From an uncultured Bacilli bacterium (GTDB lineage: Bacteria > Bacillota_I > Bacilli_A > RFN20 > CAG-449): a stretch of DNA of 39,599 nucleotides. The notes below the pieces were generated by a model. It made no database searches, had not been told where the DNA came from, and worked only from the letters and a program-made list of their open reading frames with translations. The translations under genes and the position numbers were made by a program. Positions within the stretch are counted from its first letter, which is position 1. Each line of letters starts with the position of its first letter. This document shows, piece after piece, positions 7,738 to 18,348 of the stretch. The stretch spans positions 1-39,599 of the forward strand of contig CANRDP010000012.1 of NCBI GenBank assembly GCA_947629415.1. The letters run 5' to 3'.

Positions 7738-9807
7738 TCAGAAACTTAAAACAAAGTTTTCTGATGGAGATCCACTTTCTTTCTTTTTTCTTTCTTCAAA
7801 ATAAGACGATAAGAAAAAATGCCATGAAGAATTTTCTTTATAATATATGGTTCCTTCAAGATCGGTTCTTCGAATCGAAATATTCAATTTTTCCAATCGC
7901 TTTAATACTTCATTGGAAGGATGATGATAAAAATTATTTTTTCCGCATGAAATAACCGCTTCTGAAGGATGTGTCGCTTTCAAAAATTCTTCACAGGAAG
8001 AAGTATTGCTGCCATGATGTGCTACTTTCAAAATATCCGTCTGAAGATCATAATGATTTATCAACTGTCGTTCAATTTCCGAAGAAATATCTCCGGTAAA
8101 AAGAAAAGTTTTTGAAAAAAAACGAAAATAAATCACCGAAGATTGATCATTGCCATATCCATCATAAGAAAAATGATTATAATTTGTAAAAAGAAAATCT
8201 TGTTCCCGAATAGAATCAAATTGATTTCCCAAAATGACTTTTTTCACGGGAAATTGTCTTTCCAAAGATTCCAAAGCTCCGCTATGATCAAAATCATTAT
8301 GAGATAAAAAAATCAAATCAATATCTTTAATTCCTTTTTTTTGAAAAAATGGTATTAAAACATCGGATGCCACATCTTTATAAGCAAGTCCCCCGGTATC
8401 AATGAGAATGTCGGTATCATAAGAATGAATTAAAGCACAATCTCCTTGACCGACATTTAAAAATGCTACATAAGCATCTTTTTTTAATAGGAATTGATTG
8501 GAACAAAAAATAGAGGAAAAGAAAAGAAAAATAGCGAATACACTGCCTTTTTTGAAATCTTTTTTCTCCAAAAAAAGCAAAAAGAAAAAACTGAAAAGAA
8601 GAAAAAGAATGCAAAATAATATCGGACTTTCAATAAAAAATAAAGGAAGAAATTTCGGTAAAAAAAGAATGACCTGATGTATAAAATCGCCAAGAAAATT
8701 AAAAAGAAAATCTTTTGTAGGAAAAAATAAGAAAAAATAACTTAGAAAATATATTCTCTTAAAAACATACAAAAATATTGGTAAAAGAAAAAAAGAAAAA
8801 GGAGAAATACTCTTTTTTTGAATAACCATGAAGCATAAAAAAACTTCATAAGTAAAGAAATTGCTTACCCCGTTTTTGCAAAATTGAGGAAGGCTTTTCA
8901 TAGCATTTTTCGTAAAATTCAAGAGAAAAGGAATAAAAAAGAGATAATCGAAAACATCCAAAAGGAGATAATTCGGATTTCTTAAAAGTAAAAAAAGAAG
9001 AAAAAAAGAATTGATGACATTTTTTTCCCATTTTTTCCCTTTCTTTTTTTGATTCCAGTCATAGATAAAAGCACGCACAACTCCGATCTTAAATTGCGAA
9101 AAAAGTAAAATCGGAAAACAAATCAAATTACTGAAATATGGATATTTTTCACCAAAAAATCGTTTCTTTATTTTGTCTATCCAATGAAGAAAGGCAGTCA
9201 AAAAATATCCATTGATGGAAAAAAGCATTCCGATTCCTATAAGATAACTTTCTTTTGAAATTTCCGTATTTTCGTTGAAAAATAATGTATCAAAAAGAGC
9301 GTAAGCATTTTGATTTATTCCTTGAAAAAAATAAGTTTTCCACTTTTTCAAAGGACATAAACTTGGAAATTTTCTTTCTAGTTTGAATGGAATAATCTCG
9401 TAATAGATAGATTGATTTTTTAAATAGGTTTCAAAATCAAATTCTCCCTCTAAGGAAGAAAAAGAAATTTCTTTCACTGTCCCTTCAATATAAATAATAT
9501 CGTAATTTTCCAGTGAATTATTTTGATAAGAACAATAATAACGTTTTCCATTGCAATTTAAAATAACATAATTCTCTTTTGCTTTTTCCACAAAAGAAAT
9601 CGCAGCAACGGAAGAATCTTTCCATTTTTGATCTTCAATATTTTTAAGAACAAGTAAAGTGAAAAAAAGAAGAAAAAGAAAAGAAATATTTTTCTTTTTT
9701 TTCATAAGAAGAAGGAAAAAAAGAAAAACTGCACTTCCGATTCCAAGTATTGGATTTAGAAAATGCAGTCCCCAACTGATAAGTAGGGAAAGAACAATAT
9801 ATACCAT
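7738..9807 (-). CDS. comEC: DNA internalization-related competence protein ComEC/Rec2
   Basis: Many TM helices plus C-terminal metallo-beta-lactamase domain (LNVGQGDCALI, DTGG, LSHNDFDHSGALESL, TGDIS, VAHHGSNTS); upstream comEA. Confidence 0.9.
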   Translation of the reverse strand: MVYIVLSLLISWGLHFLNPILGIGSAVFLFFLLLMKKKKNISFLFLLFFTLLVLKNIEDQKWKDSSVAAISFVEKAKENYVILNCNGKRYYCSYQNNSLENYDIIYIEGTVKEISFSSLEGEFDFETYLKNQSIYYEIIPFKLERKFPSLCPLKKWKTYFFQGINQNAYALFDTLFFNENTEISKESYLIGIGMLFSINGYFLTAFLHWIDKIKKRFFGEKYPYFSNLICFPILLFSQFKIGVVRAFIYDWNQKKKGKKWEKNVINSFFLLFLLLRNPNYLLLDVFDYLFFIPFLLNFTKNAMKSLPQFCKNGVSNFFTYEVFLCFMVIQKKSISPFSFFLLPIFLYVFKRIYFLSYFFLFFPTKDFLFNFLGDFIHQVILFLPKFLPLFFIESPILFCILFLLFSFFFLLFLEKKDFKKGSVFAIFLFFSSIFCSNQFLLKKDAYVAFLNVGQGDCALIHSYDTDILIDTGGLAYKDVASDVLIPFFQKKGIKDIDLIFLSHNDFDHSGALESLERQFPVKKVILGNQFDSIREQDFLFTNYNHFSYDGYGNDQSSVIYFRFFSKTFLFTGDISSEIERQLINHYDLQTDILKVAHHGSNTSSCEEFLKATHPSEAVISCGKNNFYHHPSNEVLKRLEKLNISIRRTDLEGTIYYKENSSWHFFLSSYFEERKKKESGSPSENFVLSF

Positions 9808-10356
9808 TTATTTCAAGCGAATATGATCGCGAATTTTTTGGTAAGTAGCGTCGCCGATGCCACTTACATTTTTAATATCTTCCAATGCCAAAAATGGTCC
9901 GTTTTCTTCACGATATGCAATAATTCTTTCCGCTAGCACAAGCGAAATGCCATCTAAAGTGGATAATTGAGATGCTGTAGCAAGATTGATATTGATTTTT
10001 TCCGGTGCCGCCTCAATTTCACATTCCGTGGAATAATTGGATTTCGCTGGAATATAAACCGTACTCCTGTTTTCCAAAGTAGTCTCAATTAAAATTGCTT
10101 CCTGATCCGCACTTTCCAAAAATCCTCCCGCTTTTTCCACTAAATCTCCAATCGTCGCATTCTTGGAAATCGAATAGGAACCGGGATGAACCACCTGCCC
10201 TTCAAGAACCACTCGAATCATATCATCACTTTCTTTTTCTAACACAGAAGCAACGGAATTATTTGGATCCGTTGTCTGAAGATTAGGATCAATTTTTGTA
10301 AAAGTAAAGACCAGCGCAACAACGGCAAGTGCCACAATAGCAATAATTTTGAACAT
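9808..10356 (-). CDS. comEA: Competence protein ComEA (SLBB + helix-hairpin-helix DNA binding)
   Basis: EGQVVHPGSYSI SLBB and INLATASQLSTLDGISLVLAERIIAYREENGPF HhH; start at MFKIIAIV with RBS gaaaggag. Confidence 0.9.
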   Translation of the reverse strand: MFKIIAIVALAVVALVFTFTKIDPNLQTTDPNNSVASVLEKESDDMIRVVLEGQVVHPGSYSISKNATIGDLVEKAGGFLESADQEAILIETTLENRSTVYIPAKSNYSTECEIEAAPEKININLATASQLSTLDGISLVLAERIIAYREENGPFLALEDIKNVSGIGDATYQKIRDHIRLK

Positions 10357-10405
10357 TGATTTTCTCCTTTCGAAAATACAATAGACTTCGAAAAAAAGAA
10401 AATAC

Positions 10406-10432
10406 AAAAAAATCATCCGAAGATGATTTTTT
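10406..10432 (-). terminator. Terminator of greA
   Basis: AAAAAATCATC-CGAA-GATGATTTTTT; overlaps the greA stop codon. Confidence 0.75.
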
Positions 10433-10901
10433 AACGAACGACTTTATTGATTTTTACCGAATAAGGTTTAGCACATTTTACTAAAACTTTATCGCCGACT
10501 TTATGCCCTATAATTGCTTGAGCCAAAAGGCATTCATTGGAAATTTTACCATTTAAAGGATCTGCTTCCGCCGAACCGACAATTGTATATGTATCCACGG
10601 TGTCTTTATCCAAAGATAATAATTCGACTTTACAACCGACTCCGACAACATTTCCGCTATTTTCATTTTTGATAATTTCGGAATGTGTCAGTAAATTTTC
10701 CAAATATTGAATTCGGCCTTCCACTTCGGCTTGTTTATTCCGAGCAGCATCATAATCCGCATTCTCCGATAAGTCACCTTGAGATTTTGCTTCTTTAATT
10801 TCCTCCGTTACCTGAGGACGCACAACATTTTTTAAATAATTTAATTCTTCTTCAAATTTTTGACGTCCCTCTTCGGTTAATATAATCTTATCTTTTTCCA
10901 T
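10431..10901 (-). CDS. greA: Transcription elongation factor GreA
   Basis: ILTEEGRQKFEEELNYLKNVVRPQVTEEIKEAKSQGDLSENADYDAARNKQ. Confidence 0.97.
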   Translation of the reverse strand: MEKDKIILTEEGRQKFEEELNYLKNVVRPQVTEEIKEAKSQGDLSENADYDAARNKQAEVEGRIQYLENLLTHSEIIKNENSGNVVGVGCKVELLSLDKDTVDTYTIVGSAEADPLNGKISNECLLAQAIIGHKVGDKVLVKCAKPYSVKINKVVR

Positions 10902-10950
10902 TTTGCTCCTCCTAAAACGAAATTATTATATACAATCGTTTTTGAAATTA

Positions 10951-11214
10951 CTATTCTTTTTTTGAATTTTCTTGCTCCGATTCGTATTCTTCCAAGATTG
11001 CATCCAATTCATCATATTCTTCATCGGACTCGATATCTTGAATCGTTCCATCTTCCTCAATACGACCGGCAATTAATTCTTCCGGCATCAATTCATCATA
11101 AAAGAACACATAATTCCGATTATTTTCTTGATTTTTGTATGTAAAATAAATTTTTAATTCCGTACGATTACCTTCATCATCAATGAAAACAACTTTATCA
11201 TCGATTATTTTCAT
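10951..11214 (-). CDS. DUF1292 (YrzB-like) protein
   Basis: MKIIDDKVVFIDDEGNRTELKIYFTYKNQENNRNYVFFYDE; downstream of ruvX as in Firmicutes. Confidence 0.85.
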   Translation of the reverse strand: MKIIDDKVVFIDDEGNRTELKIYFTYKNQENNRNYVFFYDELMPEELIAGRIEEDGTIQDIESDEEYDELDAILEEYESEQENSKKE

Positions 11215-11641
11215 AAAATTTTCTCCTTTCAAGATATACGCTCAAAATAATTTGCGCAGCTAAACCATCCACTACTTTTTTTCTCTTTTTTCGCGACATA
11301 TCCGCTTCCAATAAATAACGGGTGGCCTGCACGGTCGTACGTCTTTCATCAATCAAGGTCACTTTCACGGAAGGAATCCGATCTTCAATCATTTTCTTGA
11401 AATCCCGACATAAAGCAGAATGTTCGGATTCTTCCCCATTCATATGTAAAGGAAGACCTAAAGCAATTTCTTTAATATCTTCTTTTTTGCAATAATATTC
11501 TACGCGTTCTAAAGCCTTTTCAAAATTTTTCTCTTCAAAGCGAAAGGTTTCAATGGCATTGGAAATCGTCGCAGAAAGATCCGAAAGTGCAATGCCTAAC
11601 GTACAATCGCCTAAATCAAGTCCCATAATTCTATTGTACAT
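11198..11641 (-). CDS. ruvX: Putative pre-16S rRNA nuclease / Holliday junction resolvase YqgF
   Basis: MGLDLGDCTLGIALSD..GLPLHMNGEESE..LIDERRTTVQA. Confidence 0.95.
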   Translation of the reverse strand: MYNRIMGLDLGDCTLGIALSDLSATISNAIETFRFEEKNFEKALERVEYYCKKEDIKEIALGLPLHMNGEESEHSALCRDFKKMIEDRIPSVKVTLIDERRTTVQATRYLLEADMSRKKRKKVVDGLAAQIILSVYLERRKFYENNR

Positions 11642-14249
11642 TGGAAATCTCCTTTTTTATTTCATTGAAAGCCATCGGAAGTTTGGAAACATCCTTACCT
11701 CCTCCTTGTGCCGTATCTTTTCTTCCGCCACCGCTGCCATTTGTCAACATGGCAACTTTACGAACAAGATCTCCGGCCGAAAAATATTTTTGAGCCGTTA
11801 TCGATACACTGCACATATAAGAAATTTTTTCTTGTTCCACCAAAGCAAGAAGCACAATGGAAGGATCAAAGTAAGTTTTTACTTGATCAAAGAAAGAAGA
11901 AAACATCTCTTTATCCATACCCGAAATAGATCGACAAAGTACTTTTATTCCATTAATTTCTTCAAAAGCACCGAAGAATTCTTTTGCTTTTGAAGAGGCA
12001 AGAGAGGCAGTCAAATCATGAATTTTCTTTTTCGAAGCACTTTCTTCTTCCAATAAACTTTGTATTCGTGCAGGTGTTTCCATTACATTCTGCGCATGAG
12101 TCAAATTTGCTATTTGATTCAAAACTCTTTCTTTTTTCTTTAAAAATTCATACGCTTCCTTTGATGTCTTGATTTCAATTCTTCTTATACCGGAAGCGAT
12201 AGCACTCTCACTTGTGATAACAAAAAGTCCGATATCTTTTGTATTTTCCACATGACATCCGCCGCAAAATTCTTTTGAAACATCGTCAAAAAGAACCACC
12301 CGAACTTCTTCACCATATTTTTCCGAAAAAAGAGCCATCGCACCTAATTTTTTTGCTTCTTCCAATGGCAAAACTTTAATAGTCGACGGAATTTCTGCCG
12401 CAATATAAGTATTTACTTCCTTTTCGATTTCCGTTAATTGATCCATGGAAATCTTTCCATTGTAATTAAAATCAAAACGCGCGTATTCGTCGGAAACATA
12501 ACTTCCTTCCTGATGAATGTCATTTCCCAAAACAACCTGCAATGCCTTTTGCAAAAGGTGTAACGCACTATGATTTTTTTGAATTTGTCTCCGTCTTGTT
12601 TTATCTATAGACAAAACAAATTCATCGCCGACACGAATCACACCATATTGTACTTGAACAAAATGAAGATTTTGCTTATTCGGTGCTTTGATAACATTGA
12701 GGACATTCGCCTCGGTTTCCGAATTTTTTATTGTTCCGAAATCATGAATCTGACCACCGGAAGTGGCATAAAAATTGGTAACATCAAAAATAATTTCTCC
12801 TTCATCATCGATTTGATCGACTTTTTTTCCATTTTGAAACAATCCGAGAACTTTTGCTTTTCGATCACTCGGATCGTAAGTAAAAGTCGATTCTTCTTTA
12901 AATTCCATTAAATCAATTGCTTGTGAAGTCATGGATTGCAAGTCTCCACGAGAAGCTCTTGCTCGTTCTTTTTGCAATAGCATTTGTTGTTGAAAAGCTT
13001 TTTCGTCCACTTTTATTCCTTTTTCTTTTGCAATTTCTTCCGTCAATTCAAAAGGAAAACCATAGGTATCATAAAGTTTAAAAGCATCTTCGCCGGATAA
13101 GACATCTTTCACATTGGAAAGCATCTTTGTCAAAAGATTTTCACCGGCAATTAAAGTCGAAGCAAATTTTTCTTCTTCAGATAAAATCATCTTACCAATA
13201 CGCACTTCTTTTTCTTTCAAATAAGGATAAAAAGCTTCCATATTTTTTGCTACCAGAGGAACTAAAGAATATAAGAAAGGTTTTGTGATTCCCAATTTTC
13301 TTAAATAACGGACCGCTCGCCGCAATAATCTTCTCAAAACATAGCCTCGACCTTCATTGGAAAAAGAAGCACCATCGGCTAAAGCAAAAACACAAGTGCG
13401 AATATGATCGGCAATAACACGATATGCCATTTTATATTCTCCTTTATAAGGAAATTTAGCTACTTCTTCCACTGCCTTTATATATGGTAAAAATAAATCG
13501 GTTTCAAAGTTTGTTTCCGTCTCTTGAAAAATACAAGCCAAACGCTCCAATCCCGCACCCGTATCGATATTTTTTCTGGGAAGTTCTTTATATTCTTCTC
13601 GTTTTTTCCCTTGCTCGGCATTATATTGTGAAAAAACAATGTTCCACATTTCGATATATCGATCATTTTCCATCTCTTGAAACATGAGTTTTTCCCCATA
13701 GCCATCCGGATCATATTTTTCACCGCGATCAAAATAAATTTCCGTATTCGGTCCGCAAGGTCCTTCTCCTATTTCCCAAAAATTTTCTTCCGAAGGTACA
13801 AGATGCCCCGGATCAATTCCTAATTCAATCCATAAATTTCTTGTTTCAAGATCGCTTGGATGATACGTAATATATATTTTTTCTTTGGGAATAGCAAACC
13901 ATTTTTCGTCTGTTAATAATTCAAATCCCCAAGTAATAGCCTCTTTACGAAAATAATCACCGATGGAAAAATTTCCCAACATTTCAAAAAATGTATGATG
14001 TCTCGCCGTTTTTCCGACATTTTCTATATCATTTGTACGAATGGATTTTTGTGCATTGGTAATGCGATGATGATTTGTTATTTCCGTACCGTCAAAATAT
14101 TTTTTCAATGCGGCAACACCGGAATTAATCCATAGAAGCGTTGGATCATTATGTGGAATTAACGATGCTCCCGGTTCAACATAATGTTCTTTCGATTGAA
14201 AAAAATCCAGCCACATTTTTCGAATTTCTGCTCCAGTCCAATGTTTCAT
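11631..14249 (-). CDS. alaS: Alanyl-tRNA synthetase
   Basis: MKHWTGAEIRKMWLDFFQSKEHYVEPGASLIPHNDPTLLWINSGV; start corrected to 14249 (RBS aaggag). Confidence 0.97.
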   Translation of the reverse strand: MKHWTGAEIRKMWLDFFQSKEHYVEPGASLIPHNDPTLLWINSGVAALKKYFDGTEITNHHRITNAQKSIRTNDIENVGKTARHHTFFEMLGNFSIGDYFRKEAITWGFELLTDEKWFAIPKEKIYITYHPSDLETRNLWIELGIDPGHLVPSEENFWEIGEGPCGPNTEIYFDRGEKYDPDGYGEKLMFQEMENDRYIEMWNIVFSQYNAEQGKKREEYKELPRKNIDTGAGLERLACIFQETETNFETDLFLPYIKAVEEVAKFPYKGEYKMAYRVIADHIRTCVFALADGASFSNEGRGYVLRRLLRRAVRYLRKLGITKPFLYSLVPLVAKNMEAFYPYLKEKEVRIGKMILSEEEKFASTLIAGENLLTKMLSNVKDVLSGEDAFKLYDTYGFPFELTEEIAKEKGIKVDEKAFQQQMLLQKERARASRGDLQSMTSQAIDLMEFKEESTFTYDPSDRKAKVLGLFQNGKKVDQIDDEGEIIFDVTNFYATSGGQIHDFGTIKNSETEANVLNVIKAPNKQNLHFVQVQYGVIRVGDEFVLSIDKTRRRQIQKNHSALHLLQKALQVVLGNDIHQEGSYVSDEYARFDFNYNGKISMDQLTEIEKEVNTYIAAEIPSTIKVLPLEEAKKLGAMALFSEKYGEEVRVVLFDDVSKEFCGGCHVENTKDIGLFVITSESAIASGIRRIEIKTSKEAYEFLKKKERVLNQIANLTHAQNVMETPARIQSLLEEESASKKKIHDLTASLASSKAKEFFGAFEEINGIKVLCRSISGMDKEMFSSFFDQVKTYFDPSIVLLALVEQEKISYMCSVSITAQKYFSAGDLVRKVAMLTNGSGGGRKDTAQGGGKDVSKLPMAFNEIKKEISNVQ

Positions 14250-14267
14250 ATATTTTCTCCTTAAAAT

Positions 14268-14466
14268 AAAAAAAAGTACCTTCAGGAACGAAAAGATTCG
14301 CGGTACCATCCTGATTCGCTTTTTGCGCACTCAATTCATAGACATTAACGCTGTCCACGGATGCTTTCACATCTGTCTCCGAAGTGGCCACTATTCAGAA
14401 ATGCAAATCTTTCACCAACCGATTTGTCTCTAAACATTCTTTGAATAATTTTTCTTCTTCACCAAC
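14268..14466 (-). promoter_or_regulatory. T-box leader upstream of alaS
   Basis: Minus strand CAGGATGGTACCGCGAATC..TTCGTTCCTG antiterminator core, then GGTACTTTTTTTT; upstream stem I region with GGTGAAA loop and candidate GCC (Ala) specifier in GAATAGTGGCCACTTCGG. Confidence 0.88.
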
Positions 14467-14472
14467 AAAAGT

Positions 14473-14501
14473 ATTATACGAATCTTTTTTTATTATTGCA
14501 A
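14473..14501 (-). promoter_or_regulatory. Promoter of the alaS T-box transcript
   Basis: Minus strand TTGCAA (14496-14501), 17-bp spacer, TATAAT (14473-14478). Confidence 0.75.
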
Positions 14502-14863
14502 CATTCTTCTTTATCCTTAAAAATATCGTTCATTGCAAAAACAAACAGAAGAAAGAAAAAGAAAAAACACATTATTGGATAAGATGCGTATGAATAAAAA
14601 TCTTTCATTTATATCGATATTGAAAAGAATAATGAGAAGAATGCATACAAAAATCGTTATTTTACAAAAGAGTACTCCCTTTTTATCATTTTCATTTGCT
14701 CTACTGCCGGTTTTGTTTTTTAATCCTTAACTTACATTTCCCCTCATTGTCTCATCTTATTCTTCTTTTAACAAAAAACAAGTTTCAAAATTTTCAAAAT
14801 TATTTTCATATCTTTCAAAGAAAGACATATATCGATTTTTTTTGATACGTTTTCCTATTTCAA

Positions 14864-15685
14864 TTAAAGAAGAAAATCCAATTGATTTTTCTCTTCACCA
14901 TCCAAATGATAATAAGGTAAACGGGAAAAAACAGGCATTTTCATATTTTGCGACAATAAATATTTCATTGCCATGGCACGCGGATAGTCTTCAATGCAAT
15001 TCTCGGCAAATAACAAATAATCTTTCAATATCGAATTCGTAAATTTTTGTTCATCGGTAAAATACTCAGCAATTTCGCTACCAAAAATAGGAATCAAATC
15101 GGAAAAAACACCCTCAATTTGTAAAATCTTTGGTTTCAATAAAGCATTTTTCAAAGAAAGATACAGTGCTATTTTTTTTGTTTTCATAACTTTCATAAGA
15201 AAGGAATAATCCATATTTTCTTCCAAAATTCCTTTAAAAGACGGAAAAGTCTTTTTTAAACGCAATAAAGATAATAAATTCAAATGTCCGTCATCCATGC
15301 CTTTTTCGTGATGAACATAAAAAGGTATATCTTTCATATTTTTCATTTTTTGACGAAGATAAGCTTCATGTCCTCGTGACGATAATTTTGCTTCTTTTAA
15401 GAGAGTAAAAATAATGCCATCCGGTTTTAATTCTTGAATATTTTTCGATTCTTCTTCGGAAAGAAAACCGGAAATTTCATAAAGAAAATTTCTTTTTGTC
15501 TTTTCTTTCAGAAATTGATAAATTTCTTTTTTTTCCTCGACAAGAAAGGTATTTCCTTCCGACGTGGGAGAAAATAAAACAAAAGCATCTGAAAAAATGT
15601 CTTTTTTTACCAGTTGCTCCAATCCTTCGAAATGAATCGTCTTATTTTGATAAAGGGGAATGGGAAGAACAGAAAGTTTTTGCAT
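14864..15685 (-). CDS. Dihydrodipicolinate synthase (DapA/NAL) superfamily protein, probably catalytically degenerate
   Basis: SVLPIPLYQNKTIHFEGLEQLV, VLFSPTSEGNTFLVEEKKEI (cf. GTTGES), FYVHHEKG (cf. YNVPSRTG), FKGILEEN (cf. VGIKE), VFSRLPYYHLDGEEK (cf. VRLPL). Confidence 0.7.
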   Translation of the reverse strand: MQKLSVLPIPLYQNKTIHFEGLEQLVKKDIFSDAFVLFSPTSEGNTFLVEEKKEIYQFLKEKTKRNFLYEISGFLSEEESKNIQELKPDGIIFTLLKEAKLSSRGHEAYLRQKMKNMKDIPFYVHHEKGMDDGHLNLLSLLRLKKTFPSFKGILEENMDYSFLMKVMKTKKIALYLSLKNALLKPKILQIEGVFSDLIPIFGSEIAEYFTDEQKFTNSILKDYLLFAENCIEDYPRAMAMKYLLSQNMKMPVFSRLPYYHLDGEEKNQLDFLL

Positions 15686-15740
15686 ATTATCACCATGTTA
15701 AGATATGCAAGAATCTTTACTTTGAGCAAAAATGGTATTT

Positions 15741-15769
15741 AAAAAACTCTGTTGTTCACAGAGTTTTTA
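15741..15769 (-). terminator. Terminator of pnp
   Basis: aaaaaactctg-ttgtt-cacagagttttta. Confidence 0.8.
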
Positions 15770-15772
15770 AAC

Positions 15773-18010
15773 TTAATCCTTTTCTTCTGCTTCCGAAGAA
15801 TCTTTTTCGTTTTTATTATTTTCTTGATTTTTTCCTCGATGTAATTTGAAATTTTTCTTACCATTTTCACGATTATTTTCTTCGCTTCGTTCCACTTTCT
15901 TTTCAAATTCTTTATGCGAAAGATTAATTCTTCCTTTTTCGTCGATTTCCGTGACGATGACTTTCAAGGTTTGCCCTAATTTTACGACATCACTCGGTTT
16001 ATCAACACGTTCCCAAGCTAAGCGAGAAACATGAACCATTCCATCGACATTTCCAAACAAATGAACAAAGCAACCAAAACTTTCGATTCGTACAACTTTT
16101 CCTTCGTAAATTTCACCGACTTTGGCTTCTTTTACAATATCTTCAATAATTGCTTTCGCACGATTTATGACTTCGCGATTCATGTGGTAGATAACAACTT
16201 TTCCATCATCACTGATATCGATTTTACAATTATCACATCGTGCAATGATATCATTGATCACTTTTCCCTGTTGCCCAATGACATCTCGGATTTTATCCGG
16301 ATTAATATGCAGAACATCCATCTTCGGAGCATATTTTCCGACATCTTTTCGTGGCTCTGGAATTGCATTTAAAATCACATCCATGATTTTTTCTCTTGCA
16401 CCATGAGCTTGAATTAAGGCTTCTCGCAAAATTTGTTCCGTAATTCCTTTGATTTTGATATCCATTTGCAAGGCAGTAATTCCATTTTTTGTTCCTGCTA
16501 CTTTGAAATCCATATCACCGAGATGATCTTCCATTCCTTGAATATCTGTCAATATGGTATAAGGATAGCCTTCTTCTAAAGGACCGGAAGTAATTAAACC
16601 CATCGCAATTCCCGCAACAGGAGCTTTAATCGGAACACCTGCGGCCATTAAAGCCATGGTAGACGCACAAATAGAAGCTTGCGAAGAAGATCCATTACTT
16701 TCCACGACTTCACTCACGACACGAATCGTATATGGGAAAGTTTCTTCATCCGGTATAACATACGAAAGTGCTCTTTCTCCTAAAGCACCATGACCGATTT
16801 CTCTTCTTCCGGGAGATCCCATTTTTCCGATTTCTCCGACAGAAAAAGGCGGAAAATTATAATGATGCATAAAGCGTTTGGAATCTTCTGGTGTTAAATT
16901 ATCGATAATCTGTTCATCACTTTCCGCACCTAAGGTAACGGCAGAGATTACTTGTGTTTGTCCACGAGTAAACATGGCACTGCCATGAACTCTGGGCAAT
17001 AAATCAATTTGAGCATCCAAAGGACGAATTTCATCTATTTTTCTTCCGTCTGGTCGAACTTTATCATAAGTAATAAGACGACGAACTTCATCTCGAACCG
17101 TATTTTCCATAATCTCTTTTACTTGTTTTAATGTGAGATTCTTTTCTTTTTCATCTTCATATTTTTTTGCTTCATATTGATCGAGAACTTCTTTCTCAAT
17201 AGCATCAATTGCATTCTGCCGCTCTAATTTATCGACAATAGAAACACTACGAATCAATCGATCTTTCGACAAATCATTTACCTCTTTTTGAAGTGATTCG
17301 GGTATGGCGTATAATTCTATTTTTCTCTTTGGTTTTCCGATTTCACGTGCAATTTCTTCTTGAAATTCACATAATCGTTGAATCGCTTTATGGCCGAACA
17401 TTATAGCTCCAAGCATGGATTCCTCATCGACTTCATTTGCCCCTGCCTCAACCATATTGATAGCTTTTTTTGTTCCGGCAACGGCAAGATTAATATCGGA
17501 TTTTTCTTTTTCTTCAAGAGTTGGATTGATAATATATTTTCCATCGACACGTCCGACATAAACTCCGGCAATCGGTCCGTCAAAGGGAATATCGGAAATG
17601 CATAATGCAAGAGAAGATCCAAACATAGCTGCCATTTCCGGAGTAGCATCTAAGTCTACCGACATAATCGTATTAACGACTTGTACTTCATTACGAAATC
17701 CTTCCGAAAACATTGGTCGCAAAGGGCGATCGATTAATCGAGCCGAAAGTGTAGCATGTTCCCCCGGTCTTCCTTCTCTTCTTAAGAAGCTTCCCGGAAT
17801 TTTACCAACGGCATATTGTTTCTCTTCATAGAGAACGGTAAGAGGAAAGAAATCTGTGTCTTTTGCTTCATCTGAGGCACAGGCTGTGGACAAAACCACG
17901 GTATCATTCAAACGAACCAAAACAGCACCATCTGCTTGTTTTGCAATTTCGCCTGCTTCAACGTTCAGTTTTTTTCCTTCAAAGTCCAACGAAAAAACTT
18001 TCTTTGACAT
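15773..18010 (-). CDS. pnp: Polyribonucleotide nucleotidyltransferase (PNPase)
   Basis: [14 protein letters not shown] and S1 domains ([34 protein letters not shown]). Confidence 0.98.
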   Translation of the reverse strand: MSKKVFSLDFEGKKLNVEAGEIAKQADGAVLVRLNDTVVLSTACASDEAKDTDFFPLTVLYEEKQYAVGKIPGSFLRREGRPGEHATLSARLIDRPLRPMFSEGFRNEVQVVNTIMSVDLDATPEMAAMFGSSLALCISDIPFDGPIAGVYVGRVDGKYIINPTLEEKEKSDINLAVAGTKKAINMVEAGANEVDEESMLGAIMFGHKAIQRLCEFQEEIAREIGKPKRKIELYAIPESLQKEVNDLSKDRLIRSVSIVDKLERQNAIDAIEKEVLDQYEAKKYEDEKEKNLTLKQVKEIMENTVRDEVRRLITYDKVRPDGRKIDEIRPLDAQIDLLPRVHGSAMFTRGQTQVISAVTLGAESDEQIIDNLTPEDSKRFMHHYNFPPFSVGEIGKMGSPGRREIGHGALGERALSYVIPDEETFPYTIRVVSEVVESNGSSSQASICASTMALMAAGVPIKAPVAGIAMGLITSGPLEEGYPYTILTDIQGMEDHLGDMDFKVAGTKNGITALQMDIKIKGITEQILREALIQAHGAREKIMDVILNAIPEPRKDVGKYAPKMDVLHINPDKIRDVIGQQGKVINDIIARCDNCKIDISDDGKVVIYHMNREVINRAKAIIEDIVKEAKVGEIYEGKVVRIESFGCFVHLFGNVDGMVHVSRLAWERVDKPSDVVKLGQTLKVIVTEIDEKGRINLSHKEFEKKVERSEENNRENGKKNFKLHRGKNQENNKNEKDSSEAEEKD

Positions 18011-18324
18011 TTATTTAACTCCTTTTTAACGTTACTTATTTTAGCACACAATAAAAAAATCATATACATTTTCTTTTTTAATTGTAAAAATATTTTTTCC
18101 CATAAAAAGAAATGTATTTGAAAATATTTTTTTATTTTTGTTTTTTTATAAAACATGTTAAAAATTTTTCTTTTTTTAGAAGACAAAGAAAAAACAAAAT
18201 AGATCTCTATTTTTATTTCAAATAAAAAATTTATGCCCTTTGTATTTTTTTGTTTCTTTTATTTTTTCATGAATGCGAAATTGCGTTTCTTCACATAAAG
18301 GTAGCATTTTTCCCATATCTTTGC

Positions 18325-18330
18325 TATAAT
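18325..18330 (+). promoter_or_regulatory. -10 element (extended) of the mreB-like gene
   Basis: TTTGCTATAAT upstream of RBS acgagg. Confidence 0.5.
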
Positions 18331-18348
18331 AGAAAAACGAGGTAATCT

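Noticed and set aside
8417-9031. Several Phe/Ser-rich minus-strand ORFs
   Set aside because: Alternate frames of comEC transmembrane coding sequence
11553-11993. 146-aa plus-strand ORF
   Set aside because: Antisense to ruvX/alaS; no supporting signals
14176-14391. 71-aa minus-strand ORF
   Set aside because: Lies across the alaS start and T-box antiterminator; explained by the RNA leader
14533-14730. 65-aa plus-strand ORF in the intergenic region
   Set aside because: No convincing RBS or homology; AT-rich spacer between the alaS promoter and the DapA-like gene
18011-18320. Very AT-rich poly-T/poly-A divergent region between pnp and the mreB-like gene
   Set aside because: Considered as an ncRNA or replication-related element, but no clear repeats, hairpins or DnaA-box cluster; ordinary AT-rich promoter region
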